Shown: positions 47,962 to 58,290 of the stretch, piece after piece
Numbering within the stretch: position 1 is the stretch's first letter
Layout of the letters: every line of letters starts with the position of its first letter
Origin: Limonium bicolor
Lineage: Eukaryota > Streptophyta > Magnoliopsida > Caryophyllales > Plumbaginaceae
Direction of reading: 5' to 3'
Length of the DNA: 64,000 nucleotides
Assembly: GCA_023374045.1 (NCBI GenBank)
Contig: CM041776.1
Span: 284,283,873-284,347,872 of the forward strand
The notes under the pieces: generated by a model
What the model was told of the DNA's origin: nothing
Database searches by the model: none
What the model saw: only the letters and a program-made list of their open reading frames with translations
Position numbers and translations under genes: made by a program

Positions 47962-50048
47962 TCCATTGAAATACCCCAAACCTTGGTATGTTGGTTAAAC
48001 ATAAAACATGAATTATTAAGACTAAAAAGAGTCTTAGAAATATTAGTAAACAATTTAAACAAAAAAGAAAACACAAAATGTGCTTTAAAGTCAATAAGAG
48101 CTAAAATGTGCTCTAAAGCTTGGAATAAGCTTGGTTAAGACCTAATGAACTTACCAAGACCTTATTTATATATTAATGAACATATAAATCAATTACCAAA
48201 GAAAACCAAGCTTGAAAACAAGTTAAAACACAAAATGTGCTTTAAGGAGTCTTAAAGCACATTTTTGAAAAATTGTCTTGTAAATGAGTTTTGAGTGGCT
48301 AAATGTCCATCATTACTCTTAAATATATATGTGTACTATATAGTATCACATTTGGGTGGCTATATTAATGGGAAATCAAAAATTTCACTTCTAAGTGCCT
48401 TGTTTAGGTGAATAGTGATTTTATAAGCTAGTTTATAACATATGTTGTATTAAGTAATTAAATTGACAAACAAAGACTAAATACCCTCATTATAATATAG
48501 GGGGCCAGTTTTCTAAGTGTGGTGACTCACCACTCTCTAGTTGATATAATAAGTAAGAAAGAAAACTAATTAAACTTACTTTTTACTTTATAAGCATAAA
48601 TATCTCCTTAAAGCAAATCCTATCTTCATTCTCATTTCTTTCCTTCATTTCCCACGGTCCCAACCTTCTTCTTCCTTCCTTCTTGCTGCTCTCTCACGGT
48701 AATACCACTACCACCATGGAAACTCCATCTTTGACCACTTGTTAAATCTTGCTCACTTGTCCAAATCAAAAACAAACACCACCAATCTCTTCCTCTCATC
48801 AAGCTCTTCATTCCTATCTTCTCAAAACTCCAAGAGCCCCATTTCGGTGCCAAGGTGTTCCACCATTGAAGGAGCTTGAGCTTGTCTTTTGACATATTGT
48901 TGATCTCCTTTGCTTCTAGGTAAGGAATCTCAAAGAAAGATCATGTTTCCTCCATGTTTTTACCTTGACCGAAAATACACATTGATATAGCTCTTTGTGT
49001 GACTTTGTTCTAGCTTCATTCCAACTCTTCATGGACTAGGTGGAGTCCTCTCTTGTTACATATTCAAACTCTCTTCAAAGAGCAAGGTAAAACAACTACA
49101 TTAATGTTTTTGAAACAATGTAAAATTAGGGTTTACAATGAGATGAAGCTTATAGCTTGAATACTCATTATAATGTTTGTATATTGTTTAGAACTTGACA
49201 AGGAAATAAATACCTTACCGGTTTGATAAGGAAACAAGAAAGAAGTTGTTTGGAAAAAGAGGTAAATCTACTAACCTTATGTTGTTTAATGCCTTAGGAG
49301 AAATGAGCTTATAAATGCTTATTAAAACTACCTAAAGAGCAAATGGTGGATGACTTAGTAAGTATTATCAAGAGCTTAGTAAAAGGCATATGTGTTGTTG
49401 AGTGTATTTGCAGGTCAAAGGCAAATATATTGTGGAAATTCAGTGTTTATGATTTAAGCACCTTAAGGGCCTAAGAGCCATGCATTTTAAGGGCCTAAGT
49501 GCCATGCAATTTAAGGTATGCTTTATATTGTAATGTGGTGTGATTTGAGTAAAGTTTTGTGGGTGAGAGTGTTCTTGTTGATTTAGGTGTTCATGTGTGA
49601 TTAGTGGTGAAAACAATGTGTTTGGTGTAAAATGCTAGGAGAACCTATGTTGAAATTTAGGAAATGCATAAGTAGTTCAAGATGTCTTAAAGGAATTTTG
49701 ATGAATTAGGAAGTGTTCTAGTGTGTAATAAGGACTTAGGCATGATCTTGAGGTTTTAGTTTATACCAAAGTCATTTTGGACTTAGATTGAGACTTAGGC
49801 AAACTTTGGTAAAATAAGGAGAAAGTGTAAGCTTAGAAAAAGAGATTTCAAAGATGACATAAAGAGTTTTAGTTTGTAAGAAATGATGTTTAAGTAATAA
49901 TGTTGTGTAGAAGATATGTCTTGGTATAATGGTTAGAATATGCATGAAACATCACTTAGGAACCTAGGGAGTAGATACTATAAGTGTTGGAGGCTTTGGA
50001 GAAGTTTGGCTAAGTGTTTAAGGTTGTAGAAAATGAGTATAATGGCAC

Positions 50049-50369
50049 GTCCGAACTTCCGTCCGAATTAGGAAGCTCGGACATGCCCTGTTACGCTTAC
50101 AGTTTTCTGGGTTTTAGGTAGTGTCCGAACTACCGTCCGAATTTGGAAGTTCGGACGCACCCATTTCCTTCTCTGGATTTAGCTGCGACCTGTGTCCGAA
50201 CTTAGGGAAGCTCGGACACAAGTTCGGACGCACCTGCTCCTTCTGTTGGTTATTCTCGACCCATGTCCGAACTTCCGAAGTCCGGACACAAGTTCGGACA
50301 TGTGTCTGATTTCAGTTTAGAGTCCCGACTTGCGTCCGAACTTGGAAGCTCGGACACAAGTTCGGACAG
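50049..50369. repeat. TCCGAACTTCC/GGAAGCTCGGAC inverted repeats in the 5' LTR of C
   Basis: At least five imperfect inverted pairs built from GTCCGAACTTCC and AAGCTCGGACACAAGTTCGG, about 60 bp apart. The second LTR has the same array at 60377-60694. Possible promoter or fold elements; function unknown. Confidence 0.85.
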
Positions 50370-51269
50370 GCCACTGTTGGGACCAAAAAATTATTGTTTT
50401 AAGATGGGAATTGTTATCTAAAAATGGTAGTTGGTTAGTAATGATATTATAGGGTTATGTAAGACATGTTAGGTGGGTTTTAAAGACAATTAAAAGGATG
50501 AAAAGTTGTAACAAGTGTAAAATAAAATAAACTAGTAATGTGGAGTAGATAATGTTAATAATGGGCTAGTGCGTTAATTAACCGACGTTACTAATGTGTT
50601 TAGGATTCTCTCAAGGTGGAAACCAGTCGAGGCAAGGACCGAGGTATGGTTTCTTGCAGTCTGTTGTCTACCGGTTTACACCGGCTTGGATGTTGTTTGC
50701 TTTTCTGGGTGTTACGACCTTATAAGATTAAGGCATGAAAAGAGTTTACAGTTGTTATACATTAAGATGTTGTAAGGATGTGACTCCTTTCCCTGGTTGT
50801 CTAACAAGACCTAAATGGTTGTTTGTATGTGACTTAACAAAATATTGTGTGATCACTAACAAGTGCTAATCGGGGAAGTGAGGAGTCCGGTTGTTCCGGC
50901 CACGCGTGTGATGGATGGGGGTCGATATCATATCCGGTTCGGCTCTCTTGGTGTATGTATAGGTGGTATTCCAATTTGGTTTCTACCTTCCCTTAGCTTA
51001 TCCAAAGCTAGTTACTGACTCACGTCGGGCCACAGGGGCATACGTATGTATTTCGGTGTGCTTGGGATTACTATATCCGACACACCTTGGGTATAAGTTA
51101 ACCGTTCTATATAACTGGACGGTAACGAGGTTGGTAACGAGCTTAACATGGGATTGGTGAAAATCTCTAGGCTATCATGGTATGCTAACTATGGTGGAAG
51201 GTTCCTTGTCAGAACGATTTTATGGTGTTATGTATTGATGTTGTGCTATGCAATTCCTTGCTATGCTAT

Positions 51270-51270
<1 letters not shown>

Positions 51271-51322
<52 letters not shown>
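51271..51322. repeat. (AT)n microsatellite
   Basis: About 26 AT units in the 5' LTR; the matching site in the 3' LTR (61629-61645) has only about 8. Confidence 0.95.
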
Positions 51323-51328
<6 letters not shown>

Positions 51329-51844
51329 GGGTGTTTAAAAATGAATGCCATGTTATCATGACAATTGGTTGCGCGTATCCCGGTAGCCGATGGGCTGCGC
51401 GTTAGCCATACCAGCAAAGGTTGCTGACCCCCTCGGGGGCTCCATATTTTTATTGCAGGATGAGGATCGAAGAAGCGGAGTGGCTCTAGGTCCTAGGTTG
51501 TTGATGTACTTTTGGTTGTTTAGGATTGTTGAGCCCGGGATGCGCCTGTGCTCCCGAGGCATTACCTTTTGGTAACGTTTGTTAAACAGTGGTGGATGTT
51601 TACGGTGGTGGTGGTGTGATGTAAATTAAATACTCGGTATGGTTGGTTATGTTTATATATGGATGTTAGATTCTATGCTCGGGAGTCTGATCATCAGACC
51701 GATACACTTGTATTTATTCTGCCTAGCTAACCACGTGGGTGGTTAACGGCGTTGTAACACCAAAGCGTTTAGTTATTGGTTGGTTGGTTATTTCCGCTGC
51801 GATTTCGGTAGTTGTTAGAAGCGTTGTAGGGGTGTTACAAAAAG

Positions 51845-51856
51845 TGGTATCAGAGC
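51845..51856 (+). promoter_or_regulatory. Primer-binding site of chromovirus C
   Basis: TGGTATCAGAGC, five bases after the 5' LTR; complementary to the 3' end of initiator-Met tRNA. The leader 51857-52058 that follows shows no gene. Confidence 0.95.
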
Positions 51857-52736
51857 GAAGTATCGCTCTGATGACGAGAATACCGAGCTTAGGGATATAC
51901 CGAGTTAGGAAGCCTAACCATAGTTACCTAAGTGAACAGATTTGGAAAGGTTAACCAGTAATTAAGTGTGGAATTACCTGATTGTCGGGAAGATGCTGTA
52001 ACCATTGGACCGATAAGTGTGCAAGCATAATGCTAATGAAATGTTCATATGAATTCAGATGGCAGGTAGACCACGAGGTAGAGGCCGCGGGCGCGGTACT
52101 GGAGATTTGGGTGACTGATGGGGAGATGATACTACGGCACAGACCATGGCCGAGGCAGTTGCAGCCGCCGTAGCCCAGTTGGTACCCGATTTGGTTGCTG
52201 CTATACAGCAAGGGCAACAGCCCGGAGTTCAGCCACCACCACCACCGCCACGAGAGACCAATTGGGTCAAGGCGTTGGCTGATCTGAGACCGCCATCATT
52301 CAATGGGGAGACTGATCCTCGAAAGCTGGAGGCGTACATCTCCGAACTGGAGACCGCCTACGAGACCTTGGCAGTGCCTGCTGAAGCTAAGGTCCGTCAA
52401 GCCGCTTACTACTTGAAGGGTACGGCACAGAGTTGGTGGAAGTTGGTGAAGGAGGACAGGATGGCTGATCCTGAGTTTGGTTGGAGGGAGTACACGGCTC
52501 TACTGCGAGCCAAGTATTACCCTGTACATGTGCAGGAGGCCAAGCGCCTCGAGCTGGACAGTCTGAAGCAGGGGGATAAGATGTCGGTTGATGACTACTA
52601 CACCACATTCACCGGCCTTATCCACCTGTTACCAGACCTTGGGTACTCGAACCGAGTGTTGGTGAACCGGTTCTACAATGGACTAAGCCACCGTCTCCGC
52701 TATGGGATGGGGCCAACTGAGTATACTACCTTGCAG

Positions 52737-52841
52737 GTAATTAGAGTACCTTGTTGTGAATCAATTTATACCTTGAGTGAATGTTAATGTGAGTTGGTAA
52801 GTTGTTTTGCGGGGCATGACTGACATCCTAAAATTCATGAG
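52737..52841 (+). other. Predicted intron 1 in Gag of C
   Basis: Donor TTGCAG|GTAATT at a codon border. The acceptor is less clear: ATGAG|TGC at 52841 or CTAAG|GTT at 52862 both keep the frame. Frame stops lie inside. Element A has no intron at this place. Confidence 0.5.
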
Positions 52842-53097
52842 TGCTATCATGCCGCTGCTAAGGTTGAAATTACCGTCCGTCTGAGGGACGAGGAGAATGC
52901 GCACAAGCGCAAGGCCACCAACGAGGGCCAGAGTCAGCAAGGGTATGGGGGAGGAAAGAAAAAGAAACCCTACCCTCAGCCCCAGAAGGGTCAGTACCAG
53001 GGTGATAAGGGCCAAGCCCAGACCACCACAGCTGATGAGCCACTGAAGCTCACGTACGCGTATGCGGCGAAGCCTCTACGCTCCTACCCGCCTAAGG

Positions 53098-53177
53098 GTA
53101 ATTACTTAACCATGTGTATCTAGTTGAGGTGTATGTTGTTGAGATGGAAAGTGAGTATTGATTGTGTGTTGTTATAG
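53098..53177 (+). other. Predicted intron 2 in Gag of C, before the zinc knuckles
   Basis: 80 nt, donor AAGG|GTAATTAC and acceptor TTATAG|CAGC; both borders are phase 1, so the Gag frame is restored on removal. The equivalent intron in element A is 11335-11411. Confidence 0.7.
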
Positions 53178-53524
53178 CAGCTAGCGCGGGTTCTGGACCG
53201 GAGCGCCACTTTTACTGTAAGTGGTGCAATGGAGACCACCCCGGCAAAGACTGCAAGGGGAATGATGTGAGGTGTCGTCACTGCCAGAAGATGGGGCACC
53301 GTGAATTTGAGTGTTGGACGAACCCCAACAGCAGGAACTATAAGCCAAAGGGGCAGTGGAAGGGTAATACTACCACGACCACTGAAGGCCCGAAGGCGAT
53401 CATTCAGCAGACTTCTGACAAGAAGTACACTGAATCCCAGAAGGGGAAGGGTACGGGGTCCGGCAAGGCCGCCCTGAATGTGGTGTGGACCGGTCTGAGG
53501 CACCAGGATCCTCTTCGAGACCAG

Positions 53525-53673
53525 GTACCGCCTAAACTGTTAAATGAAAAAGTGATTGCTTACCGCATTTCATGCATGAGCGTTGTATTAGTGAGTCTAA
53601 TGTACAACCACCTAAGTAATGAAATAAATAATGATGTGAGAGATACCTAAATTAGACAATGTGGAAAACCTAG
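53525..53673 (+). other. Predicted intron between Gag and AlkB of C
   Basis: Donor GACCAG|GTACCG after the Gag tail, acceptor AACCTAG|GAGCC just before AFNICYP, the first AlkB-exon residues. Element A has a comparable acceptor (TTGTTCAG at 10798) before AFDICFP. If left unspliced Gag ends within this segment. Confidence 0.5.
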
Positions 53674-54413
53674 GAGCCTTCAATATCTGTTATCCAATCC
53701 CGCCCACACCAAACCCTGGAAGAGACCACCATCAGCATCACCGAGTTCCCACTGGAGCAATGTCAGGTTATCCAACCAGGTATGATACTCTTAAATGGAT
53801 ACCTGACACCGGAAGCACAAATCCACATCATCAGACGTTGCAACGAACTTGGAGCAGCGCCAGGAGGTACCTGAATACCCGAGCGCGACGAAGTTCGAAA
53901 ATGAAGCTGAAGATGATGTGCATGGGTAAGGACTGGAATCCCTACACCAAGTCATATCAGAATGTACGAGCTGAAGACGGAGCAACTGTACCAGGCATAC
54001 CTGAGGAGTTCCTTGCGGTCGTTAACCACACCGTGGGAATTGCTCAGCAACTTGAATCGGAACCGATTCCGAACGTGGAAGCAGACTTATGCATTGTGAA
54101 CTTCTACCAGAAAGGTGGACGGTTAGGGTTACACCAAGATAAGGACGAGTCACCCGAGTCTCTAAGTAAGGGAGTACCCGTGGTGTCTTGGTCCATTGGT
54201 GATACCGCTGTGTTTATGTACGGCGAGCAGAAGCGTGGTGATATCGCAAAGAAGCTAGTGTTGAAGTCAGGTGATGTATTAATTATGGGGGGACAATCAA
54301 GGATGTTATACCACGGTATCAAGAAGATCAAACTGAATACCGCACCATCGACAGTGGTCAATGCCACTCATCTGAAACCCGGACGTTTGAATTTGAATTT
54401 CAGGCAGTCTTAG
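53674..54413 (+). CDS. AlkB-like 2OG-Fe(II) dioxygenase domain (ALKBH1 type) of chromovirus C
   Basis: A single open frame from 53661 (GTG) to TAG 54411-54413. The catalytic core is complete: MKLKMMCMGKDWNPYTKSY (nucleotide-recognition lid of ALKBH1-type proteins), IPEEFLAVV, CIVNFYQKGG, the iron ligands in LGLHQDKDES (H and D), VVSWSIGDTAVFMYGE, SGDVLIMGGQSRMLYHGIKK (distal H), and RLNLNFRQS with the 2-oxoglutarate-binding arginines. Residues about 19-69 are out of frame: the family sequence (QPGMILLNGYLTPEAQIHII) lies in another frame between 53716 and 53866, bounded by two compensating indels. Neighbours are Gag zinc knuckles upstream and protease downstream. Family role: oxidative demethylation of nucleic acid, or of tRNA and 6mA/m1A bases for ALKBH1 relatives. 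The substrate here is unknown; element RNA or cDNA is the natural guess. Confidence 0.92.
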
Positions 54414-54591
54414 CCTTGTGTAATCATGTGATGTAATAAGCCAGTTGTATGTTAAGGAAGCTACATATATAGCCGTGTCTACGATGTAAACCAATTATGG
54501 TGTAAAGACTGTGTTAATGAATAAAGAGTTGTTGTTTTGGAGTATAACAAACGTGTTATACCGTATACTTATGAGTTTGCCAATGAATTAG

Positions 54592-55170
54592 GCTGTGCAC
54601 TCGGAACGGGAGGTATACTGAGTGTCTGCAATAAGGCAGAAGCCGGCAAGAGCGGCACAATCCTCACCGGTACCTTTCCAGTGAATGGCGTGGATGCATC
54701 GATCTTGTTCGACTCTGGAGCCTCACACACATTCATTTCGCTGTCATTTGCGAAGAGGCTGGGGTTAGACGGTGAAGAGATGCCAGACTTCGTGGTCACT
54801 CTCCCGTCGAAAGAGCGGATCAGGTGTACCCGCTACTACCGAGATGCTGTTGTTCGAATCATGGATGAGGAGTTTCCGATCGACTTGATAGAGTTCGACG
54901 GACTAGGTTTTGATGTGATTGTCGGGATGAACTGGTTGGAGCGGTACAAGGGTAGAATCCTATGTGCCGAGCATCGACTGCTTCTTCGGAGTCCATCTGG
55001 GGTTACTATATCATACCGCCAGAGGCCCAGGGAGCCTTCGACACAGATCATCACCGCCATGGCCATGTATCGTGAGTTGCGACGAGGAAATGATGTATAC
55101 CTCTGCTATGTCCAGGACATAGAGAGAGACCCTGAGTTTAGCCCAGATGTGCCGGTAGTGTCGGAGAGTT
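54592..55170 (+). pseudogene. Protease region of chromovirus C
   Basis: The open frame (54537-55175) becomes alignable with B from GCALGTGGILSV, directly after a TTAG splice-acceptor-like site. The aspartic protease core is GTFPVNGVDASILFDSGASH with an intact DSGA box, followed by LPSKERIRCTRYY, FDVIVGMNWLERY and [10 protein letters not shown]. An extra base near 55168 shifts the frame and creates the stop after VVSES. There is no intron before GTFPVNG, unlike in A and B. The spacer 54414-54591 is non-coding. Confidence 0.88.
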
Positions 55171-56590
55171 CCTGATGTATTTCCTAAGGAACTGCCGGGC
55201 ATGCCGCCAGCACGAGAGGTTGAGTTTGAGATTGATCTAGTTCCGGGCACCGGACCCATTGCGAAAGCACCTTATCGTATGGCTCCAGCAGAGATGACTG
55301 AGCTCAAGGAGCAGCTGAGAGACCTACTCGTCAAGGGCTTTATCCGCCCTAGTGTTTCACCATGGGGAGCGCCGGTCCTCTTCGTGAAGAAGAAGGACGG
55401 TAGCCTCCGCCTATGTATTGATTATCGGGAGCTGAATGCTGTTACGGTGAAGAACCGTTACCGTTACCCTTACCACGCATCGACGATCTATTTGATCAGC
55501 TGAGGGGAGCATCAGTGTTCTCCAAGATAGACCTACGTTCCGGATACCACCAGATTGCCATCCGTGACAGTGATATCGAAAAGACAGCTTTCAGAACTAG
55601 GTATGGGCATTATGAGTTCACAGTTATGCCGTTTGGCTTGTCAAATGCACCAGCAAAGTTCATGGACTTAATGAACCGTTTGTTCCAAGATCAGTTGGAC
55701 AAATCAGTGGTGGTCTTCATCGATGACATACTTGTATATTCGAAATCGAGAGGTGAGCATGAAAGCCACCTGAGAGATGTATTGCAAACATTGAGAAAGA
55801 ATCAGCTGTATGCTAAATTTTCTAAGTGTGAATTTTGGTTGAATCAAGTGTCCTTCCTTGGACATGTGATTTCTGAGGCCGGGATCGCTGTTGATCCGGC
55901 AAAGATAGATGCAGTGCGCACCTGGCCTAGGCCGAAGACAGTTACCGACGTCAGGAGCTTCCTCGGTCTGGCAGGTTATTATAGGAGGTTTGTGAAGGAC
56001 TTCTCCAGTGTCTCGAAGCCGATGACTTCCTTAATGAAAAAGGATGCACCATTCGAGTGGACAGTCGACTGTGAGAGTGCTTTCACGAGTCTCAAGGATG
56101 CTCTGACATCTGCACCGGTTCTGACATTACCAGACGGTCCAGATGGTTTTGAGGTCTATTGCGACGCATCAGGCAGGGGTATGGGTTGTGTGTTGATGCA
56201 ACACGGGAAGGTCGTGGCTTACGCCTCCCGACAGCTGAAGAAGCATGAGGAGAACTACCCTACCCACGACTTAGAATTGGGGGCCATTGTCTTCGCACTA
56301 AAGATATGGCGACATCATTTGTATGGGGTAAGCGTGACAATCTATTCCGACCACAAGAGTTTGAAATACTTGTTCACTCAGAAAGAGTTGAACATGAGAC
56401 AGAGAAGGTGGGTTGAATTCTTAAATGATTATGACATCAATTTACAGTATAAGGAGGGTAAGGCAAACGTGGTAGCTGACGCATTGAGTCGCCGAGCACA
56501 CTCTCTCCATTCGCTAGTCTCTCATACTACTGGCTTGGTTGAAGAGGTGCGGAGTGCTCAGATGGCGGGACCAGTATATGGTGGAGATTA
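55171..56590 (+). pseudogene. Reverse transcriptase and RNase H of chromovirus C
   Basis: RT begins [15 protein letters not shown] and PYRMAPAEM, continues [20 protein letters not shown] and LCIDYRELN, has a frameshift at 55460-55485, then [26 protein letters not shown] and the catalytic [12 protein letters not shown]. RNase H shows [16 protein letters not shown], Glu in [25 protein letters not shown] and [13 protein letters not shown]. Apart from the frameshift every catalytic residue is present. A further indel near 56570 separates the integrase part. Confidence 0.93.
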
Positions 56591-57989
56591 GACAGAAGCT
56601 TATTGATGGCACATTCGAGGGTCAGAAGTACGACTTCAGACTCCACGATGATGACCTGATTAGGCTTAATGGCCGATTGTGTATACCGAGGAGTAGCGCT
56701 GAGCTGAAGGAGCGCATACTGAGTGAATCCCATTGTTCTACGACATCGATTCACCCCGGAGCTTCAAAGATGTATAAGGTATGAAAAGATATTTTTGGTG
56801 GACTGGAATGAAAAAGGATGTGAATGACTATGTGTTGAGGTGTCTCACTTGTCAGAAGGTCAAGTTTGAGCACCGACGGCCTGGTGGTATGGTGCAGCCA
56901 ATGCCAGTGCCGGAGTGGAAGTTCCATGACATATCCATGGACTTCGTGGTAGGGCTTCCGCCTACAAGGGGAGGTCTGAATATGATTTGGGTTGTGGTAG
57001 ACCGACTGACCAAGGTGGCTCGATTCATACCGATGAAGGACACCTGGAAAGTGGCTAAGCTTGCAGAGCTCTTCGACAGAGAGATAGTAAGACATCATGG
57101 AGTTCCGAAAACGATTGTATCTGACAGAGATACAAGATTCCTATCCAGATATTGGAAGTCTACACGAGAGGCACTAGGTACTGAACTGAAATTGAGCACA
57201 GCGTTTCACCCACAGACAGATGGTCAGAGTGAGCGCACCATCCAGACACTTGAGGATATGTTACGTGCATGTGCACTTGACTTTCTGACCAGCTGGATTG
57301 ATAAGTTACATCTGATCGAGTTTAGTTACAACAACAGTTACCATGCTTCGATCAAGATGTCTCCCTTCCAGGCATTGTACGGTAGACCATGCCGCACGCC
57401 TTTATGCTGGGATGAGTCGAGTGAGACGGTCTGAGACGGTCATATAGGACCAGAGTATCTGGAACAGGTTCAGGCAGAAGTTCGCCAGATCCGGGCTAAC
57501 ATGAAAGCAGCTCAGGATAGACAGAAGTCGTACGCTGATGTGCGCAGACGTGACCTGGAGTTCGCCGTAGGTGATCAGGTATTTCTTAGGGTATCCCCCA
57601 TGAAAGGAGTATTTCGTTTTGGCCAGAAGGGCAAATTGAGCCCGAAGTATGTGGGTCCTTATGTTGTGACGGAGCGGATCGGCCCGGTAGCTTATAGACT
57701 TGATCTACCCGCCGAACTGGGCAAGGTACATGATGTATTTCATGTGTCCCAGTTGAAGAAATATATGTCTCATCCGTCTCATGTGCTTCAGCCGGAAAGG
57801 CTAACCTTAGAGCCAACCATGCGATCAGTGGAGACTCCGGTACGGATTCTGGATACTAAGACTCGAGACACTCGCCATAAGTCCGTGAGACTGGTGAAGG
57901 TCCTCTGGTCTAACCAGGACGTTGAGGAGGCCACTTGGGAGCTGGAAGATAAGATGAAGGCGAAGTACCCGTCATTGTTTACTTCTTAG
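56591..57989 (+). pseudogene. Integrase with C-terminal chromodomain of chromovirus C
   Basis: The zinc-binding part (SIHPGASKMYK...RCLTCQKVKFEH) is broken by a one-base loss at 56778. The core has all three acidic residues: MDFVVGLPPTRGG, IVSDRDTRFLS, PQTDGQSERTIQTLED. A TGA at 57432-57434, beside a 10-bp direct duplication (GAGACGGTCT/GAGACGGTCA), interrupts the protein just before GPEYLEQV; the same frame then continues with FLRVSPMKGVFRFG, GPYVVTERIGPVAYRLDLPA and the chromodomain VKVLWSNQDVEEATWELED to the stop at 57987. This tail is typical of Tekay/Del chromoviruses and is expected to bind modified histones. Confidence 0.93.
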
Positions 57990-58273
57990 TGTTTATATGT
58001 ATAGGGTACGGGCGTACCCCTTTTAAGGGGGGTAGAGCCGTTTCGGTTATGGTTGTGTACGACATGTATATGTATACATTGTCTAGGTTATGTTACAGAC
58101 CGTTGTGTCTGAATGGTATTATGTGGTTGGACCTCGAGTCCGTTGAGTCCGTTGTGGTGTAAGAATGATGGTAATGTTGGAAATGATGTTTGGAAGTATT
58201 GTTTTGTTTATAAGTGTTCCCCGTGTTCTAATAGTAAGATATGTGGGAAGTATGAACTTTGGGGACAAAGTTC
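57990..58273 (+). other. 3' untranslated region of chromovirus C
   Basis: No gene. Contains an internal CCCCTTTTAAGGGGGGTAGA (58017-58036), a second copy of the purine tract TTTTAAGGGGGGTAGA found at 58274, as also seen in element A. Confidence 0.75.
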
Positions 58274-58290
58274 TTTTAAGGGGGGTAGAT
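58274..58290 (+). promoter_or_regulatory. Polypurine tract of chromovirus C
   Basis: TTTTAAGGGGGGTAGAT directly before the 3' LTR (TGAAATACCCC). Confidence 0.9.

Larger units (their letters stand above)
47967..51839 (+). repeat. 5' LTR of chromovirus C
   Basis: 3873 bp, ends GTAGGGGTGTTACA. Paired with 58291-62160. Differences between the two are mostly one-base indels, often in homopolymers, plus one diverged patch at about 50420-50590. Contains CGGAC palindromes (50049-50369), an (AT)n run and a GGGCCTAAG(A/T)GCCATGCA doublet near 49470. Confidence 0.95.
52059..53524 (+). pseudogene. Gag of chromovirus C, three exons predicted
   Basis: The ATG at 52059 opens with a Gly/Arg-rich head (MAGRPRGRGRGRG) but meets TGA at codon 20 (52116); the same frame is open again with ATG 52146. 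Exon 1 (to 52736) carries NWVKALADLRPPSFNGE, the Gag core AAYYLKGTAQSWWKLV and LRAKYYPVHVQEAKRLELDS. Exon 2 (about 52842-53097) is Lys/Gln-rich (VEITVRLRDEENAHKRK). Exon 3 (53178-53524) has two zinc knuckles, CKWCNGDHPGKDC and CRHCQKMGHREFEC. Intron borders are inferred from frame continuity and GT/AG sites. Gag would form the particle and bind RNA. Confidence 0.88.

Noticed and set aside
48632..48895. Open frames in the LTR of C (also 58843, 59764, 60448)
   Set aside because: The two LTR copies do not keep the frames because of indels; no domain recognisable.
51148..51405. 85-codon frame with a Tyr-Ile run
   Set aside because: Translation of the (AT)n microsatellite in the LTR of C.
53661..54413. 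AlkB frame as an independent host ALKBH1 gene
   Set aside because: It is flanked in the same orientation by Gag zinc knuckles and protease within a complete LTR element, and two other elements in the window have the domain at the same place.
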